From: Selenomonas sp. oral taxon 920 | Lineage (GTDB): Bacteria; Bacillota; Negativicutes; Selenomonadales; Selenomonadaceae | Length of the DNA: 64,000 nt | Direction of reading: 5' to 3' | Assembly: GCF_001717585.1 (NCBI RefSeq) | Contig: NZ_CP017042.1 | Location: forward strand, 1,387,001-1,451,000 | Shown: positions 49,810 through 58,787 of the stretch, piece after piece | Layout of the letters: the number at the start of each line of letters is the position of its first letter | Numbering within the stretch: position 1 is the stretch's first letter | Position numbers and translations under genes: made by a program | Notes under the pieces: model-generated | What the model saw: the letters and a program-made list of their open reading frames with translations, nothing else | Databases searched by the model: none | What the model was told of the DNA's origin: nothing

Positions 49810-51054
49810 TTACTTTTGATACTTCTTGACGACGAGACAGGCATTGTGCCCGCCGAAGCCAAAAGAGTTGGAGATCGCTGCACGCACCGTTTTCGCACGT
49901 GCCTTGTTCGGCACATAGTCAAGATCCAACCCCTCATCCGGTGTATCGTAGTTGATCGTCGGAGGGAGCATATCGTTCTCGACTGCAAGAGCCGCTGTGA
50001 TCAACTCGACGCTGCCCGCAGCACCGAGGAGATGCCCCGTCATCGACTTAATCGAAGAGACGGCAACATCCTTCGCCGCCGCGCCCCAGACCGTCTTGAT
50101 CGCCTCCGTTTCACAGAGATCGTTCATATGCGTGGACGTGCCATGTGCGTTGATATAGTCCACATCCTCCGGCCTCAGCTCAGCATCATTGAGTGCAAGC
50201 TGCATACACTTTGCCTGGTATGCGCCGTGTGGGGCGGGACTCGTAATGTGATAGCCGTCCGAGTTCGAACCGTAGCCGACAAGCTCGGCATAGATGTGTG
50301 CACCGCGTGCCTCGGCATGTTCGAGTGTTTCGAGCACAACCAGACCCGCACCCTCACCCATGACAAAGCCCGAACGATTCTTGTCGAACGGCCGGGAAGC
50401 ATGCGCCGGATCGTCGTTGTGATCCGTACAGAGTGCCTTCATCGCAGCAAAGCCCGCGCTCGCTGCCTCGGAGATGCTTGCCTCCGTACCGCCTGCAATC
50501 ATGATGTCTGCCTCGCCGCGCTGCATGACGCGGTAGGCATCACCGATGCAGTTTGCACCGGTCGCACACGCCGTGACCACGCAGGACACAGGGCCGTGCA
50601 GACCGTAGTTGATTGCAACCTGCCCCGCCGCCATGTTGGCAATCATCATGGGAATGAAGAAGGGACTGACACGCTCAGGGCCCTTGTCAAAGAGCCGTTC
50701 ATATGTACTGTGCATTGTCTCAATTCCGCCGATGCCTGCACCGACATAGGCACCAATGCGGTCACGATCCACATGGTCGAGATCAAGACCTGCATCGGCG
50801 ATTGCCATACCCGCAGACACGACGGCAAACTGGGCATAGCGGTCCATGCGCTTTGCCTCTTTCTTGTCAATATAGCCGTCGATGCTGAAATCCTTGACCT
50901 CGCCTGCAATCTGCGCAGCGTAGTCCGTTGCGTCAAAGCGGGTGATGCGATCAATGCCGTTCTTGCCTGCAAGCAGTGCCTCCCAGAAGGCGTCCTTTCC
51001 AATGCCGATCGGCGTAATCGGGCCAACCCCCGTGACGACAATTCTCTTCTTCAA
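49810..51054 (-). CDS. fabF: Beta-ketoacyl-ACP synthase II
   Basis: A 414-residue condensing enzyme that elongates acyl-ACP with malonyl-ACP. The catalytic Cys in VVTACATGAN, His in NAHGTSTHMND and His in MTGHLLGAAG are present, and the C terminus FGFGGHNACLVV is typical. The start is a TTG at 51054 with AAAGGAGTC 9 nt upstream. Between the FMN oxidoreductase gene and rnc. Confidence 0.95.
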   Translation of the reverse strand: MKKRIVVTGVGPITPIGIGKDAFWEALLAGKNGIDRITRFDATDYAAQIAGEVKDFSIDGYIDKKEAKRMDRYAQFAVVSAGMAIADAGLDLDHVDRDRIGAYVGAGIGGIETMHSTYERLFDKGPERVSPFFIPMMIANMAAGQVAINYGLHGPVSCVVTACATGANCIGDAYRVMQRGEADIMIAGGTEASISEAASAGFAAMKALCTDHNDDPAHASRPFDKNRSGFVMGEGAGLVVLETLEHAEARGAHIYAELVGYGSNSDGYHITSPAPHGAYQAKCMQLALNDAELRPEDVDYINAHGTSTHMNDLCETEAIKTVWGAAAKDVAVSSIKSMTGHLLGAAGSVELITAALAVENDMLPPTINYDTPDEGLDLDYVPNKARAKTVRAAISNSFGFGGHNACLVVKKYQK

Positions 51055-51085
51055 ACCAATCGACTCCTTTCCCAGAGTGCACACC

Positions 51086-52033
51086 CTAGTTCGCTGCCGC
51101 AAGCTGCTGCTTCAGCTCTTCGTAGATTTCATGAACCGTCAAGATCCGGTCAATGCGCGGCATAAACTCACCGGTAAAGACAAGACCTGTCTCGAGATCG
51201 CCCTGCTGCGCACGAGAGAGTGCGCGGATGATGCAGAAGTGATGGTCACACTGCTTCAAGCATCGGTCACAGACCGTCGGAGGTACGGGGCCCTCCATAA
51301 TCCGCGCAGAGAACGGTGTGCGCACGGCACGTCCCGGCAGCCCTACAGGGCTGTGAATGATAACGATATCATCCTTCTTGGATTTCAAATAATATTTTTT
51401 GAGCGACGGAGCCGCGTTGGACTCCACGCACGCTGCAAAGCGTGAGCCGAGCTGTACGCCATCCGCACCCATCTTATGCAGGTCGGCAATATCCTGTCCC
51501 GTCAGCACACCGCCTGCTGCAAAGATCGGAATCTTCACTGCCGCACGGACATCGGAGATGATATTTCGTACGGACTGATCTGTCCCCAGATGCCCACCTG
51601 CCTCCTTGCCCTCGACGACAACAGCAGCCGCGCCAAGCTTTTCGGCAATCTTCGCCAGTTTCGCCGTGGAGACAATTGGCACAATCGGCGTGCCGGAATC
51701 CTTGCCAAGCTGAAACATATCACGGGAGAATCCCGCACCGGCGACAACGAGATCAATCCCCTCGTCAATCGCAGTTTTAACGGCATCCGAAAAGTCGCTT
51801 GCCGCGACCATCTCGTTGATGCCGATGATCCCATTGGGAGAAAGTGAGCGCGCGAGCCGAATCTCATAGCGCAGTTCCTGCGGCTTCATGCCGGAGGCCG
51901 CGATGAGTCCGATTCCGCCCTCATTTGCAGCAGCGGCTGCGAGCCGCGCCGTGGTGATGCGAATCGCCATACCGCCCTGAATGATGGGGACGGTGGCAAC
52001 TTTATTGCCAATCCTCACCTCGGGTAGTCTCAT
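51086..52033 (-). CDS. FabK/nitronate monooxygenase-like FMN oxidoreductase
   Basis: A 315-residue TIM-barrel flavoprotein: IIQGGMAIRITTARLAAAAANEGGIG, VVEGKEAGGHLG, PIFAAGGVLTG, GADGVQLGSRFAACVES. It belongs to the 2-nitropropane dioxygenase/FabK superfamily but differs from the FabK encoded at 54.3 kb: it has a cysteine-rich stretch CDRCLKQCDHHFC near residue 265. Its place inside the fab operon suggests a lipid-related reductase, possibly a second enoyl reductase, but the substrate is not certain. Preceded by a 270-bp gap containing the acpP terminator. Confidence 0.8.
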   Translation of the reverse strand: MRLPEVRIGNKVATVPIIQGGMAIRITTARLAAAAANEGGIGLIAASGMKPQELRYEIRLARSLSPNGIIGINEMVAASDFSDAVKTAIDEGIDLVVAGAGFSRDMFQLGKDSGTPIVPIVSTAKLAKIAEKLGAAAVVVEGKEAGGHLGTDQSVRNIISDVRAAVKIPIFAAGGVLTGQDIADLHKMGADGVQLGSRFAACVESNAAPSLKKYYLKSKKDDIVIIHSPVGLPGRAVRTPFSARIMEGPVPPTVCDRCLKQCDHHFCIIRALSRAQQGDLETGLVFTGEFMPRIDRILTVHEIYEELKQQLAAAN

Positions 52034-52224
52034 ATAAGCCCTCCAATCGGGAGAGTATGCTACACAGCAGCAAGGTGTTCATCGAGCACCTTTTCTCTCC
52101 GCAAGAAGTTTTGGCTCCCCCTCCAACCATTGTCCTTTGAGTATCCCTCCGGATGGAAGGCGGATGTATCACAGCAGGGCGTACGCCGCCCTGATCATAT
52201 GCAAAGTCATATGTCTTTTGAGAA

Positions 52225-52260
52225 AAATCCCGTGCGCCTGAGCTGTCACGGGATTTCCCT
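52225..52260 (-). terminator. Terminator after acpP
   Basis: AAATCCCGTG and CACGGGATTT pair around a 12-nt loop, followed by TTCTC on the minus strand. Together with the T-run it splits the fab cluster into an upstream part (to acpP) and a downstream part (FMN oxidoreductase, fabF, rnc). The rest of the 52,034-52,305 gap shows no gene. Confidence 0.75.
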
Positions 52261-52305
52261 AAAAGACCAGTTTTGTGCTCAATTGTGACCATAGGTCACA
52301 GCGTC

Positions 52306-52536
52306 TTACTTGTTCTGATCGATGTAGTTGACGACATCCTGAACCGTCTTAATCTTCTCAGCAGCCTCATCGGGGATTTCTACATTGAATTCCTCCTCGA
52401 AAGCCATAATGAGCTCAACGATGTCGAGCGAGTCTGCGCCAAGATCGTCAATGAAGGTGGACTCCAGGGTGACTTCATCAGCCTCAGAGCCGAGCTGTTC
52501 CACAACGATGTCGCGAACCTTGTCAAACGTTGCCAT
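52306..52536 (-). CDS. acpP: Acyl carrier protein
   Basis: A 76-residue acidic ACP with the phosphopantetheine Ser in [30 protein letters not shown] precedes the ATG. It lies 35 bp after fabG. Confidence 0.97.
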   Translation of the reverse strand: MATFDKVRDIVVEQLGSEADEVTLESTFIDDLGADSLDIVELIMAFEEEFNVEIPDEAAEKIKTVQDVVNYIDQNK

Positions 52537-52571
52537 GCGTTTTCACCTCCTTTAATAGATATTGTTCTATG

Positions 52572-53315
52572 CTACATAACCATGCCGCCGTCTACATTCA
52601 GCGTCTGGCCGGTAATGTACGATGCCGCATCACTCACAAGGAAGAGTACGGCATCGGCAACATGCTCCGGTGTTCCGAGCGCCCCGAGAGGGATGCCCGT
52701 AATGAGCTTTGCGCGGATCTCATCTTTGAGAACCGCTGTCATATCGGTGTCGATAAAGCCGGGCGCAACAACATTGACCGTAACCCCACGCGGAGCGAAC
52801 TCCTTCGCCGCCGCCTTCGAGAACCCGATCACGCCCGCCTTCGCCGCGGCGTAATTCGCCTGTCCTACGTTGCCGATCTCACCGACCACGGAGGAGAGAT
52901 TCACGATCCGGCCGCTGCGCTGCTTCGTCATAAACTTCGCAGCAGCCTTCGTGCAGGCATAGATGCCTTTGAGATTCGTAGCGATAACCGCGTCAAAATC
53001 CTCATCCTTCATACGAAGGAGAAGTGTGTCGCGCGTAATGCCCGCATTGTTGACGAGGATATCCAGTCCGCCAAGTTCACTGTGTACGCGCATGACCATC
53101 TCAGCTGCAGCAGCGCTGTCCGAGACATCCGTCTGAACGAGCAGTGCCGTACCGCCCTGCTTCTCAATGATCGACTTGACTTCCTCAGCAGCAGCCTGAT
53201 TGCCCGCATAGTTGACGGCGACCTTCGCCCCCTCCTGTGCGAGCCGAATGGCGATCGCTCGCCCAATGCCGCGAGAACCGCCCGTAACAAGAGCAACTTT
53301 ACCATTAAGAAGCAT
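52572..53315 (-). CDS. fabG: 3-oxoacyl-ACP reductase
   Basis: A 247-residue short-chain dehydrogenase: NADP-binding TGGSRGIGRAIA, NNAGITRD, catalytic Ser (NLSSVVGEIGN) and YAAAKAG. It reduces 3-ketoacyl-ACP. AAGGAGGAAATCC precedes the ATG at 53315. Confidence 0.96.
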   Translation of the reverse strand: MLLNGKVALVTGGSRGIGRAIAIRLAQEGAKVAVNYAGNQAAAEEVKSIIEKQGGTALLVQTDVSDSAAAAEMVMRVHSELGGLDILVNNAGITRDTLLLRMKDEDFDAVIATNLKGIYACTKAAAKFMTKQRSGRIVNLSSVVGEIGNVGQANYAAAKAGVIGFSKAAAKEFAPRGVTVNVVAPGFIDTDMTAVLKDEIRAKLITGIPLGALGTPEHVADAVLFLVSDAASYITGQTLNVDGGMVM

Positions 53316-53352
53316 GGATTTCCTCCTTAATCGCACCGAATTCATTTAATCA

Positions 53353-54288
53353 TTACTTCTTTAGTGTGTCAAGTGTTTTTTGCAGTGATTCCACATTCTC
53401 GACGTTCAGGCTCTTCAGTGCTTTGTCAATGCGCTTGTTGAAGCCCGCAAGCGTCTTGCCCGGGCCGCATTCGACATAGGTATCCGCACCGAATTCGCGC
53501 ATCGTATTGACGCACGCGATCCAACGCACGGGATGATCCGCCTGCGCCACGAGATTCGCCTTGATCTCTGCTGCCGTCTGCTGAAGTCCGCCCGTATAGT
53601 TTGAGACGACGGGAAACACCGCATCGTGCAGCTCTACCTTGTCAAGCTCCGCTGCGAGTTTCTTCGCGGCAGGCTCCATCAGCGTCGAGTGGAACGGTGC
53701 AGAGACCGGCAGAATGACCGCCTTCTTTGCTCCCTTTTCCTGCAGCATCTCAACTGCTTTCTCCACGCCCTTTGCCGTACCCGCAATGACAGTCTGTCCG
53801 GGGCAGTTGAAGTTGACCGCCTGAACAGCGCCCACTGTGCTTGCCGCAGCGCAGATCTCGATGATCACCTCATCGTCAAGCCCGATGACCGCAGCCATCG
53901 CGCCCTCACCGACAGGAACAGCCTCCTGCATATAGGCACCACGCTTGTGTACGAGGAGGACGGCATCCTGGAAGGAGAGCACGCCCGCCGCAACGAGTGC
54001 AGCGTACTCACCGAGGCTGTGCCCCGCTGCAATTTCAGGCTCTACGCCCTCAGCGCGCAGGAGCTCAGCGGCAATAACCGCCACTGTGAGGATCGCAGGC
54101 TGCGTATGCTCGGTCAGCTGCAGCTGATCAGCAGGTCCCTCGAAGCAGAGTTTGCGAATGGAGTAGCCAAGTGCCTCATCCGCCTCGGCAAAACGCTTCT
54201 TTGCGAGGTCATAGGTGTCGAAAAAGTCCTTTCCCATGCCGACGACCTGCGCTCCCTGTCCGGGGAATAAAAATGCGAGTTTTCCCAT
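53353..54288 (-). CDS. fabD: Malonyl-CoA:ACP transacylase
   Basis: A 311-residue acyltransferase: FLFPGQGAQVVGMGKD, the nucleophile Ser in AGHSLGEYAAL, His in SAPFHSTLM. It loads malonyl onto ACP. GAGG lies 10 nt before the ATG at 54288, 11 bp after fabK. Confidence 0.96.
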   Translation of the reverse strand: MGKLAFLFPGQGAQVVGMGKDFFDTYDLAKKRFAEADEALGYSIRKLCFEGPADQLQLTEHTQPAILTVAVIAAELLRAEGVEPEIAAGHSLGEYAALVAAGVLSFQDAVLLVHKRGAYMQEAVPVGEGAMAAVIGLDDEVIIEICAAASTVGAVQAVNFNCPGQTVIAGTAKGVEKAVEMLQEKGAKKAVILPVSAPFHSTLMEPAAKKLAAELDKVELHDAVFPVVSNYTGGLQQTAAEIKANLVAQADHPVRWIACVNTMREFGADTYVECGPGKTLAGFNKRIDKALKSLNVENVESLQKTLDTLKK

Positions 54289-54299
54289 AGCCCAGTTCC

Positions 54300-55247
54300 T
54301 CACTCACAGGTCTTGCGCGCGGCATCGAATGCCCCCGGCAGACCATTTACAATATCCTCTATGATCTGCGCGACTGGCTTGATGTCCGAAAGCATGCCGG
54401 AGATCTCGCCGATCATGACGGATCCGTTGTCGACATCACCCTCGTGCGTCGCACGGTGCAGACTGCCGACGCCGAGCTGCTCGAGCTCCTCGTTCGAGGC
54501 GCCTGCCGCCTCCATCTCCTCATATTTACGGGAGAGCTTGTTCTGCAGGACACGCGCGGGATGTCCAAGCGAACGCCCCGTGACGACAGTCGAACGATCC
54601 TTCGCCTTGAGCACAGCATTCTTGTAGTTCGGATGTGCAATACACTCCTCGCTCAGCACGAAGCGCGAACCCATCTGGATTGCCTGTGCGCCCAGTGCGA
54701 ACGCTGCTGCCATGCCGCGCGAGTCACCGATACCGCCCGCACCGATGACGGGTACATCGACCGCGTCAACCACCTGCGGCAGGAGCGCCATCGTCGTGAT
54801 CTCACCAATGTGACCGCCGGATTCCGTCCCTTCTGCGATCACAGCATCCACGCCTGTGCGCACGAGCCGACGCGCCAGAGCCACGGATGCAACCACAGGG
54901 ATGACCTTTGAGCCGATCTCCTTGAGCGCCGGCACATACTCGCCGGGGTTTCCTGCGCCCGTCGTAATGACGGGAACACGCTCCTCCAGCACCACCTGCA
55001 TGACTTCTTTGACAAAGGGACTCATGAGCATGACATTCACGCCGAAGGGCTTCTCTGTCCACCCCTTAACCTTGTGAATTTCGTTCCTGAGTGCATCGGG
55101 GGGCATATGCCCAGCGCCAATCAGACCAAGCCCGCCCGCATTGGAAACGGCAGAGGCAAGTTCTGCTGTGCCAATCCATGCCATGCCGCCCTGGAAGATT
55201 GGATACTTGATGCCAAGCATCTGACAAATCGGATTGTTTTCAAACAT
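54300..55247 (-). CDS. fabK: Enoyl-ACP reductase II (FMN-dependent)
   Basis: A 315-residue TIM-barrel flavoenzyme (YPIFQGGMAWIGTAELASAVSNAGGLG-type start; AEGTESGGHIGE; GAGGIGDSRGMAAAFALGAQ). FabK performs the last reduction of the elongation cycle in organisms lacking FabI, and is resistant to triclosan. Its place between fabH and fabD supports FabK rather than nitronate monooxygenase. GGAGG precedes the ATG, which overlaps the fabH stop by one base. Confidence 0.92.
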   Translation of the reverse strand: MFENNPICQMLGIKYPIFQGGMAWIGTAELASAVSNAGGLGLIGAGHMPPDALRNEIHKVKGWTEKPFGVNVMLMSPFVKEVMQVVLEERVPVITTGAGNPGEYVPALKEIGSKVIPVVASVALARRLVRTGVDAVIAEGTESGGHIGEITTMALLPQVVDAVDVPVIGAGGIGDSRGMAAAFALGAQAIQMGSRFVLSEECIAHPNYKNAVLKAKDRSTVVTGRSLGHPARVLQNKLSRKYEEMEAAGASNEELEQLGVGSLHRATHEGDVDNGSVMIGEISGMLSDIKPVAQIIEDIVNGLPGAFDAARKTCE

Positions 55248-56251
55248 TAACCGTTTTCCTCCTTCGCCCACTTCATAATACACGATGCCCATGTAAGTCC
55301 CGCGCCGAAACCTGCGAGGGCGATGTTGTCTCCCTTTTTGAACCGCTGCGCGTGCGCCGCCTCCGCGAGGGCGACAGGGATGGATGCGGCAGACATATTG
55401 CCGTAACGATGAATATTTATAATGACTTTGTCCATCGGCATGTCAAGTCGCTTGGCTGCCGCCTGGATAATACGGATATTCGCCTGATGCGGAACGAGGT
55501 AGTCGAGCTCTGCGCGCTCCATTCCTGCACGCTCAAGGGAGGTCTCCACCGTTCGTCCCATAACCTTGGTTGCAAAGCGAAAGACCGCCTTGCCGTCCAT
55601 ATGAACGAAATTGAGACGCTGCTCAATTGTCTCAGGTGTCACAGGGCAAAGGCTGCCGCTCGACGGGATATCGAGTGCATCTCCGCCCGAACCGTCACTG
55701 CCGAGATCAAAGGAGCGGATGCCGTACCCCTCCTCGACCGGTCCGAACACAGCCGCACCCGCGCCGTCCCCAAAGAGAACACAGGTATTGCGATCCTGCC
55801 AGTCAACAACCTTGGAGAGCACCTCGCCGCCGATCACAAGAACATGACGATAGATGCCGCTCTCGATAAACTGCGCCGCAATCGATGCAGCGTAGACAAA
55901 ACCGGAGCACGCTGCCGAGAGATCGAACGCCGCCGCACGTTTTGCCCCGAGACGATCCTGCAGGACGCACGCCGTCGACGGGATGATGCGGTCGGATGTG
56001 AGAGTTGCCATAATGATCAGATCGAGATCTGCGGCATCCACCCCCGCATCTGCAAGCGCCATCTCCGCCGCATGCTGTGCAAGCACGGAAACCGGCTCCC
56101 CATCCGCTGCAATGCGGCGCTCGTGAATGCCCGTGCGCTCAACAATCCACGCATCATTCGTCTGAACCATCTTCTCAAGGTCGAAATTCGTCAGCACCCG
56201 TTCCGGAACGTAGTAGCCTGTCCCAAGGATGCCTGCACTGATCTTAGGCAC
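55247..56251 (-). CDS. fabH: Beta-ketoacyl-ACP synthase III
   Basis: A 334-residue initiating condensing enzyme: catalytic Cys in FDLSAACSGF, His in VPHQANIRI and Asn in HRYGNMSAAS. It joins acetyl- or branched acyl-CoA to malonyl-ACP. The start is a GTG at 56251, overlapping the plsX end by 8 bp. Confidence 0.96.
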   Translation of the reverse strand: MPKISAGILGTGYYVPERVLTNFDLEKMVQTNDAWIVERTGIHERRIAADGEPVSVLAQHAAEMALADAGVDAADLDLIIMATLTSDRIIPSTACVLQDRLGAKRAAAFDLSAACSGFVYAASIAAQFIESGIYRHVLVIGGEVLSKVVDWQDRNTCVLFGDGAGAAVFGPVEEGYGIRSFDLGSDGSGGDALDIPSSGSLCPVTPETIEQRLNFVHMDGKAVFRFATKVMGRTVETSLERAGMERAELDYLVPHQANIRIIQAAAKRLDMPMDKVIINIHRYGNMSAASIPVALAEAAHAQRFKKGDNIALAGFGAGLTWASCIMKWAKEENG

Positions 56252-57257
56252 GGTCTCTCTCCCCCTCCTTCGCCAGAGCATCACGGATCTGATCCAACAC
56301 TTTCCCATTCACATAGTCCACGGTCACGCCGATCGCGCTTGCAACGGATTTGGCATCCGAGGAACCGTGCCCAATCACGCAGCAGCCATTCACACCGAGG
56401 AGCGGCGCGCCGCCGTACTCCCTGACATCGAGCCGCTTGCCGAGGCGGCGGAGCGTCGGCATGAGGAGCAGTGCTCCGAGTTTGGCCATCAGCCCTGCTC
56501 CGCGAATCTCCTCCCGAATGAGTCCAAGAATTGTTTTTGCAAGCCCCTCCGCAAATTTTAGCACAACATTCCCAACAAATCCATCACAAATGACGACATC
56601 GAAGTTTCCCTTCGGGACATCACGCCCCTCTGCATTGCCGCAAAAGTGAATGTTCGGCTCCGTCTGGAGCAGTGGATAGGTTTCCTTCGCCTGCTCGTTT
56701 CCCTTCGTCTCCTCCTCACCGATATTGAGGAGTCCCACGCGCGGGTGCGCAATGCCGAAGACGTGCTGTGCATAGAGCGATCCCATGACCGCACTCTGTA
56801 CAAGGTGTTCGGGCTTTGAGTCCACATTGGCACCCGAGTCGAGCATGAGCGTCACACCTTCGGGTGTCGGCATCGGCGTTGCAATCGAGGGGCGCCCGAC
56901 ACCGCGAATGCGGTGCAGAATAAGCTGCGCCGCCGCAACTGCCGCGCCCGTCGAGCCGGCGGAGAACACCGCGTCACAGCTGCCCTCCTTCACCAGCCGC
57001 GTCGCGACGACAATGGAGGAATCCTTCTTGGAACGCACTGCCTCAGCAGGATGTTCATCCATACCGATCACCTCGGAGGCATGAACGATGGAAATGTGCA
57101 GAGCTGCAGGATCCTCGCCGTGAAGCTCTGCGCGAATCTGCTGCTCATCGCCGATCAGCACAATCTCGCAGTCGTACTTCTTCGCCGCGTCCACCGAGCC
57201 CTGTACAATCTCCTTCGGGGCGAAATCACCGCCCATAGCGTCAATCGCTATACGCAT
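56244..57257 (-). CDS. plsX: Phosphate acyltransferase PlsX
   Basis: A 337-residue enzyme making acyl-phosphate from acyl-ACP for phospholipid synthesis: MRIAIDAMGGDFAPKEIV at the start, FSAGSTGAAVAAA, NIGEEETKGNE and VICDGFVGNVVLK. Standard length. AAGGGAG precedes the ATG at 57257, 29 bp after fapR. Confidence 0.96.
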   Translation of the reverse strand: MRIAIDAMGGDFAPKEIVQGSVDAAKKYDCEIVLIGDEQQIRAELHGEDPAALHISIVHASEVIGMDEHPAEAVRSKKDSSIVVATRLVKEGSCDAVFSAGSTGAAVAAAQLILHRIRGVGRPSIATPMPTPEGVTLMLDSGANVDSKPEHLVQSAVMGSLYAQHVFGIAHPRVGLLNIGEEETKGNEQAKETYPLLQTEPNIHFCGNAEGRDVPKGNFDVVICDGFVGNVVLKFAEGLAKTILGLIREEIRGAGLMAKLGALLLMPTLRRLGKRLDVREYGGAPLLGVNGCCVIGHGSSDAKSVASAIGVTVDYVNGKVLDQIRDALAKEGERDRA

Positions 57258-57286
57258 CCTGCACTCCCTTCCCCCATGCCGTTCTC

Positions 57287-57841
57287 TCATCGCTCGAGAG
57301 ATACCACAATAAACTTTGCACGAAAGACTTCTTTATCCTCTCGATAGGTTTTGACCCAGACAAAGATTTTATTCCCGCGCACCTTTACGATCTCCGCATG
57401 TGCGATGACCGTATCCCCCTTCTTGATCGGCGTCTTGTACTTTACATTTGCAACTCCAGTCATAGCGATGGGCGCGTCAATAATCGCAAGCGCGAGTGAG
57501 TTTGCCTGAGAGAAGAGCGCTGTGCCGCGTGCAATATCCAAGTCCGCGAAGAGGAGATCATCTGTCACGCGCAGCGCCGATGTCCCCCGTACGCCCAGTT
57601 CGAGAGAGAGGAGATCACCAATCACCTCGGTGTGCGGAATGGCGCGTACCTTCTCGCGCGCATTCTCCGCGAGCGTGCGCACGCGGGCGCGCAGCTCGGG
57701 AATCCCGAGCTCTGTACGGTCGAGCCGTACTGTCTGTACACTTACGGCAAGTTTTTTCGCAAGCGCCTCGTCCGTCAGGAACGGTTCCTTCCGTACGGCC
57801 ATGACAAGCGTCTCCTGCCGCCGTCGTTTCTTCTCCGTCAT
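57287..57841 (-). CDS. fapR: Fatty-acid biosynthesis repressor FapR
   Basis: A 184-residue regulator: N-terminal helix-turn-helix (LTDEALAKKLAVSVQTVRLDRTELGIPELRAR) and a C-terminal hot-dog thioesterase-like domain that binds malonyl-CoA. It represses fap genes when malonyl-CoA is low. First gene of the fab cluster; its own promoter carries a FapR-type operator at 57,933-57,948. Confidence 0.93.
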   Translation of the reverse strand: MTEKKRRRQETLVMAVRKEPFLTDEALAKKLAVSVQTVRLDRTELGIPELRARVRTLAENAREKVRAIPHTEVIGDLLSLELGVRGTSALRVTDDLLFADLDIARGTALFSQANSLALAIIDAPIAMTGVANVKYKTPIKKGDTVIAHAEIVKVRGNKIFVWVKTYREDKEVFRAKFIVVSLER

Positions 57842-57931
57842 CGCGCCGCTCCTCTCTCGAATTTATCCGCAACACATAGCTGCGTACACAAATTCGTTGT
57901 TTTTAGCACCTGCTGCTATCAATATGAACGC

Positions 57932-57960
57932 ATTATACTAGGTACTAAAAAGAATTGCAA
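57932..57960 (-). promoter_or_regulatory. fapR promoter overlapped by a FapR-type operator
   Basis: On the minus strand TTGCAA, 17 bp, TATAAT. The sequence TTAGTACCTAGTATAA (57,933-57,948) in the spacer and -10 closely matches the known Bacillus FapR box core TTAGTACCT. Binding there would block RNA polymerase, giving autoregulation of the operon. Confidence 0.85.
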
Positions 57961-57969
57961 GAGGAACGG

Positions 57970-58026
57970 ATTAAAAAATAAAAAAGAGCCGCTGCAAAAA
58001 GTCAATCCGACTTCTCACAGCAGCTC
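57970..58026 (-). terminator. Terminator after rpmF
   Basis: GAGCTGCTG and CAGCGGCTC form a stem followed by TTTTTTATTTTTT on the minus strand, between rpmF and the fapR promoter. Confidence 0.75.
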
Positions 58027-58036
58027 CGAACGGTTC

Positions 58037-58216
58037 TCATTCAGCCGCCTCGGCCACAGGCTTTCCGTCATAATAGCCGCATTCCATGCACACGTGATGC
58101 GGGAGCTTCGGCTCATGACACTGCGGGCACGATACATAGTGCGGCGCTTCGAGCTTCCAATTTGCACGACGGCGGTCACGGCGTGCTTTCGACGTCTTTC
58201 TCTTTGGTACTGCCAC
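58037..58216 (-). CDS. rpmF: Ribosomal protein L32
   Basis: A 59-residue protein from a GTG start with GGAGGTGT upstream: [20 protein letters not shown], then [17 protein letters not shown]. The four cysteines (C..C and C..C) bind zinc in this L32 form. It directly follows the DUF177 gene, the usual pairing, and the GTG start makes it easy to miss. Confidence 0.95.
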   Translation of the reverse strand: MAVPKRKTSKARRDRRRANWKLEAPHYVSCPQCHEPKLPHHVCMECGYYDGKPVAEAAE

Positions 58217-58231
58217 TTTGGATACACCTCC

Positions 58232-58732
58232 TTAATCGTTTTTGAGTAGGCTTTCTAAAGCCGCCAGTCGAGGATCGGGCACGAACGTATCACAGCTGCA
58301 CGATCCCTCGTTGAGGTTCTGCCCGCATATAGGACAAAGCCCCTTGCAATCAGACTTACACAGCTCACGCAGCGGCTCAGCCACAAGGAGGGTATCACGC
58401 ACGAGGTCATCCAGAATGATGGTCTCACCATCACAGACTGCTGCCTCATCCGTTTCTCCCGGAGTCTTCGCATAGTCCTCAGAAAAATCAAGCGTGATTT
58501 CCCGCTCCCCCTCTGCGAGGCAGCGGTCACAGACAAAGCTTCGGCATGTGCGGACAGTCCCCGCAACACGCATGGACGATCCGGTGTTCATCACCGTTCC
58601 ATCCACACAGATCTCCCCACGCAAGTGCCCGGTATCGTCCCCCAGATCCAGGGATTCCGGTGCAATGACAAATGAGAATGTGCGGCTCTCACCAAGGGGA
58701 AATACTCCCTCAGCAACATCCAGCTTCATCAT
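58232..58732 (-). CDS. DUF177/YceD-family protein
   Basis: A 166-residue protein of the DUF177 family linked to 23S rRNA and ribosome assembly, encoded upstream of rpmF in most bacteria. Cysteine pairs (CDRC in the middle; CKSDC...CPICG...CSC at the end) suggest zinc binding. The gap to rpmF is 15 bp. Confidence 0.9.
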   Translation of the reverse strand: MMKLDVAEGVFPLGESRTFSFVIAPESLDLGDDTGHLRGEICVDGTVMNTGSSMRVAGTVRTCRSFVCDRCLAEGEREITLDFSEDYAKTPGETDEAAVCDGETIILDDLVRDTLLVAEPLRELCKSDCKGLCPICGQNLNEGSCSCDTFVPDPRLAALESLLKND

Positions 58733-58787
58733 AACGCATGACCTTTCACATTATAGCGGCGGTTTTCGGCGTTGTCAAGGAGGGTTT

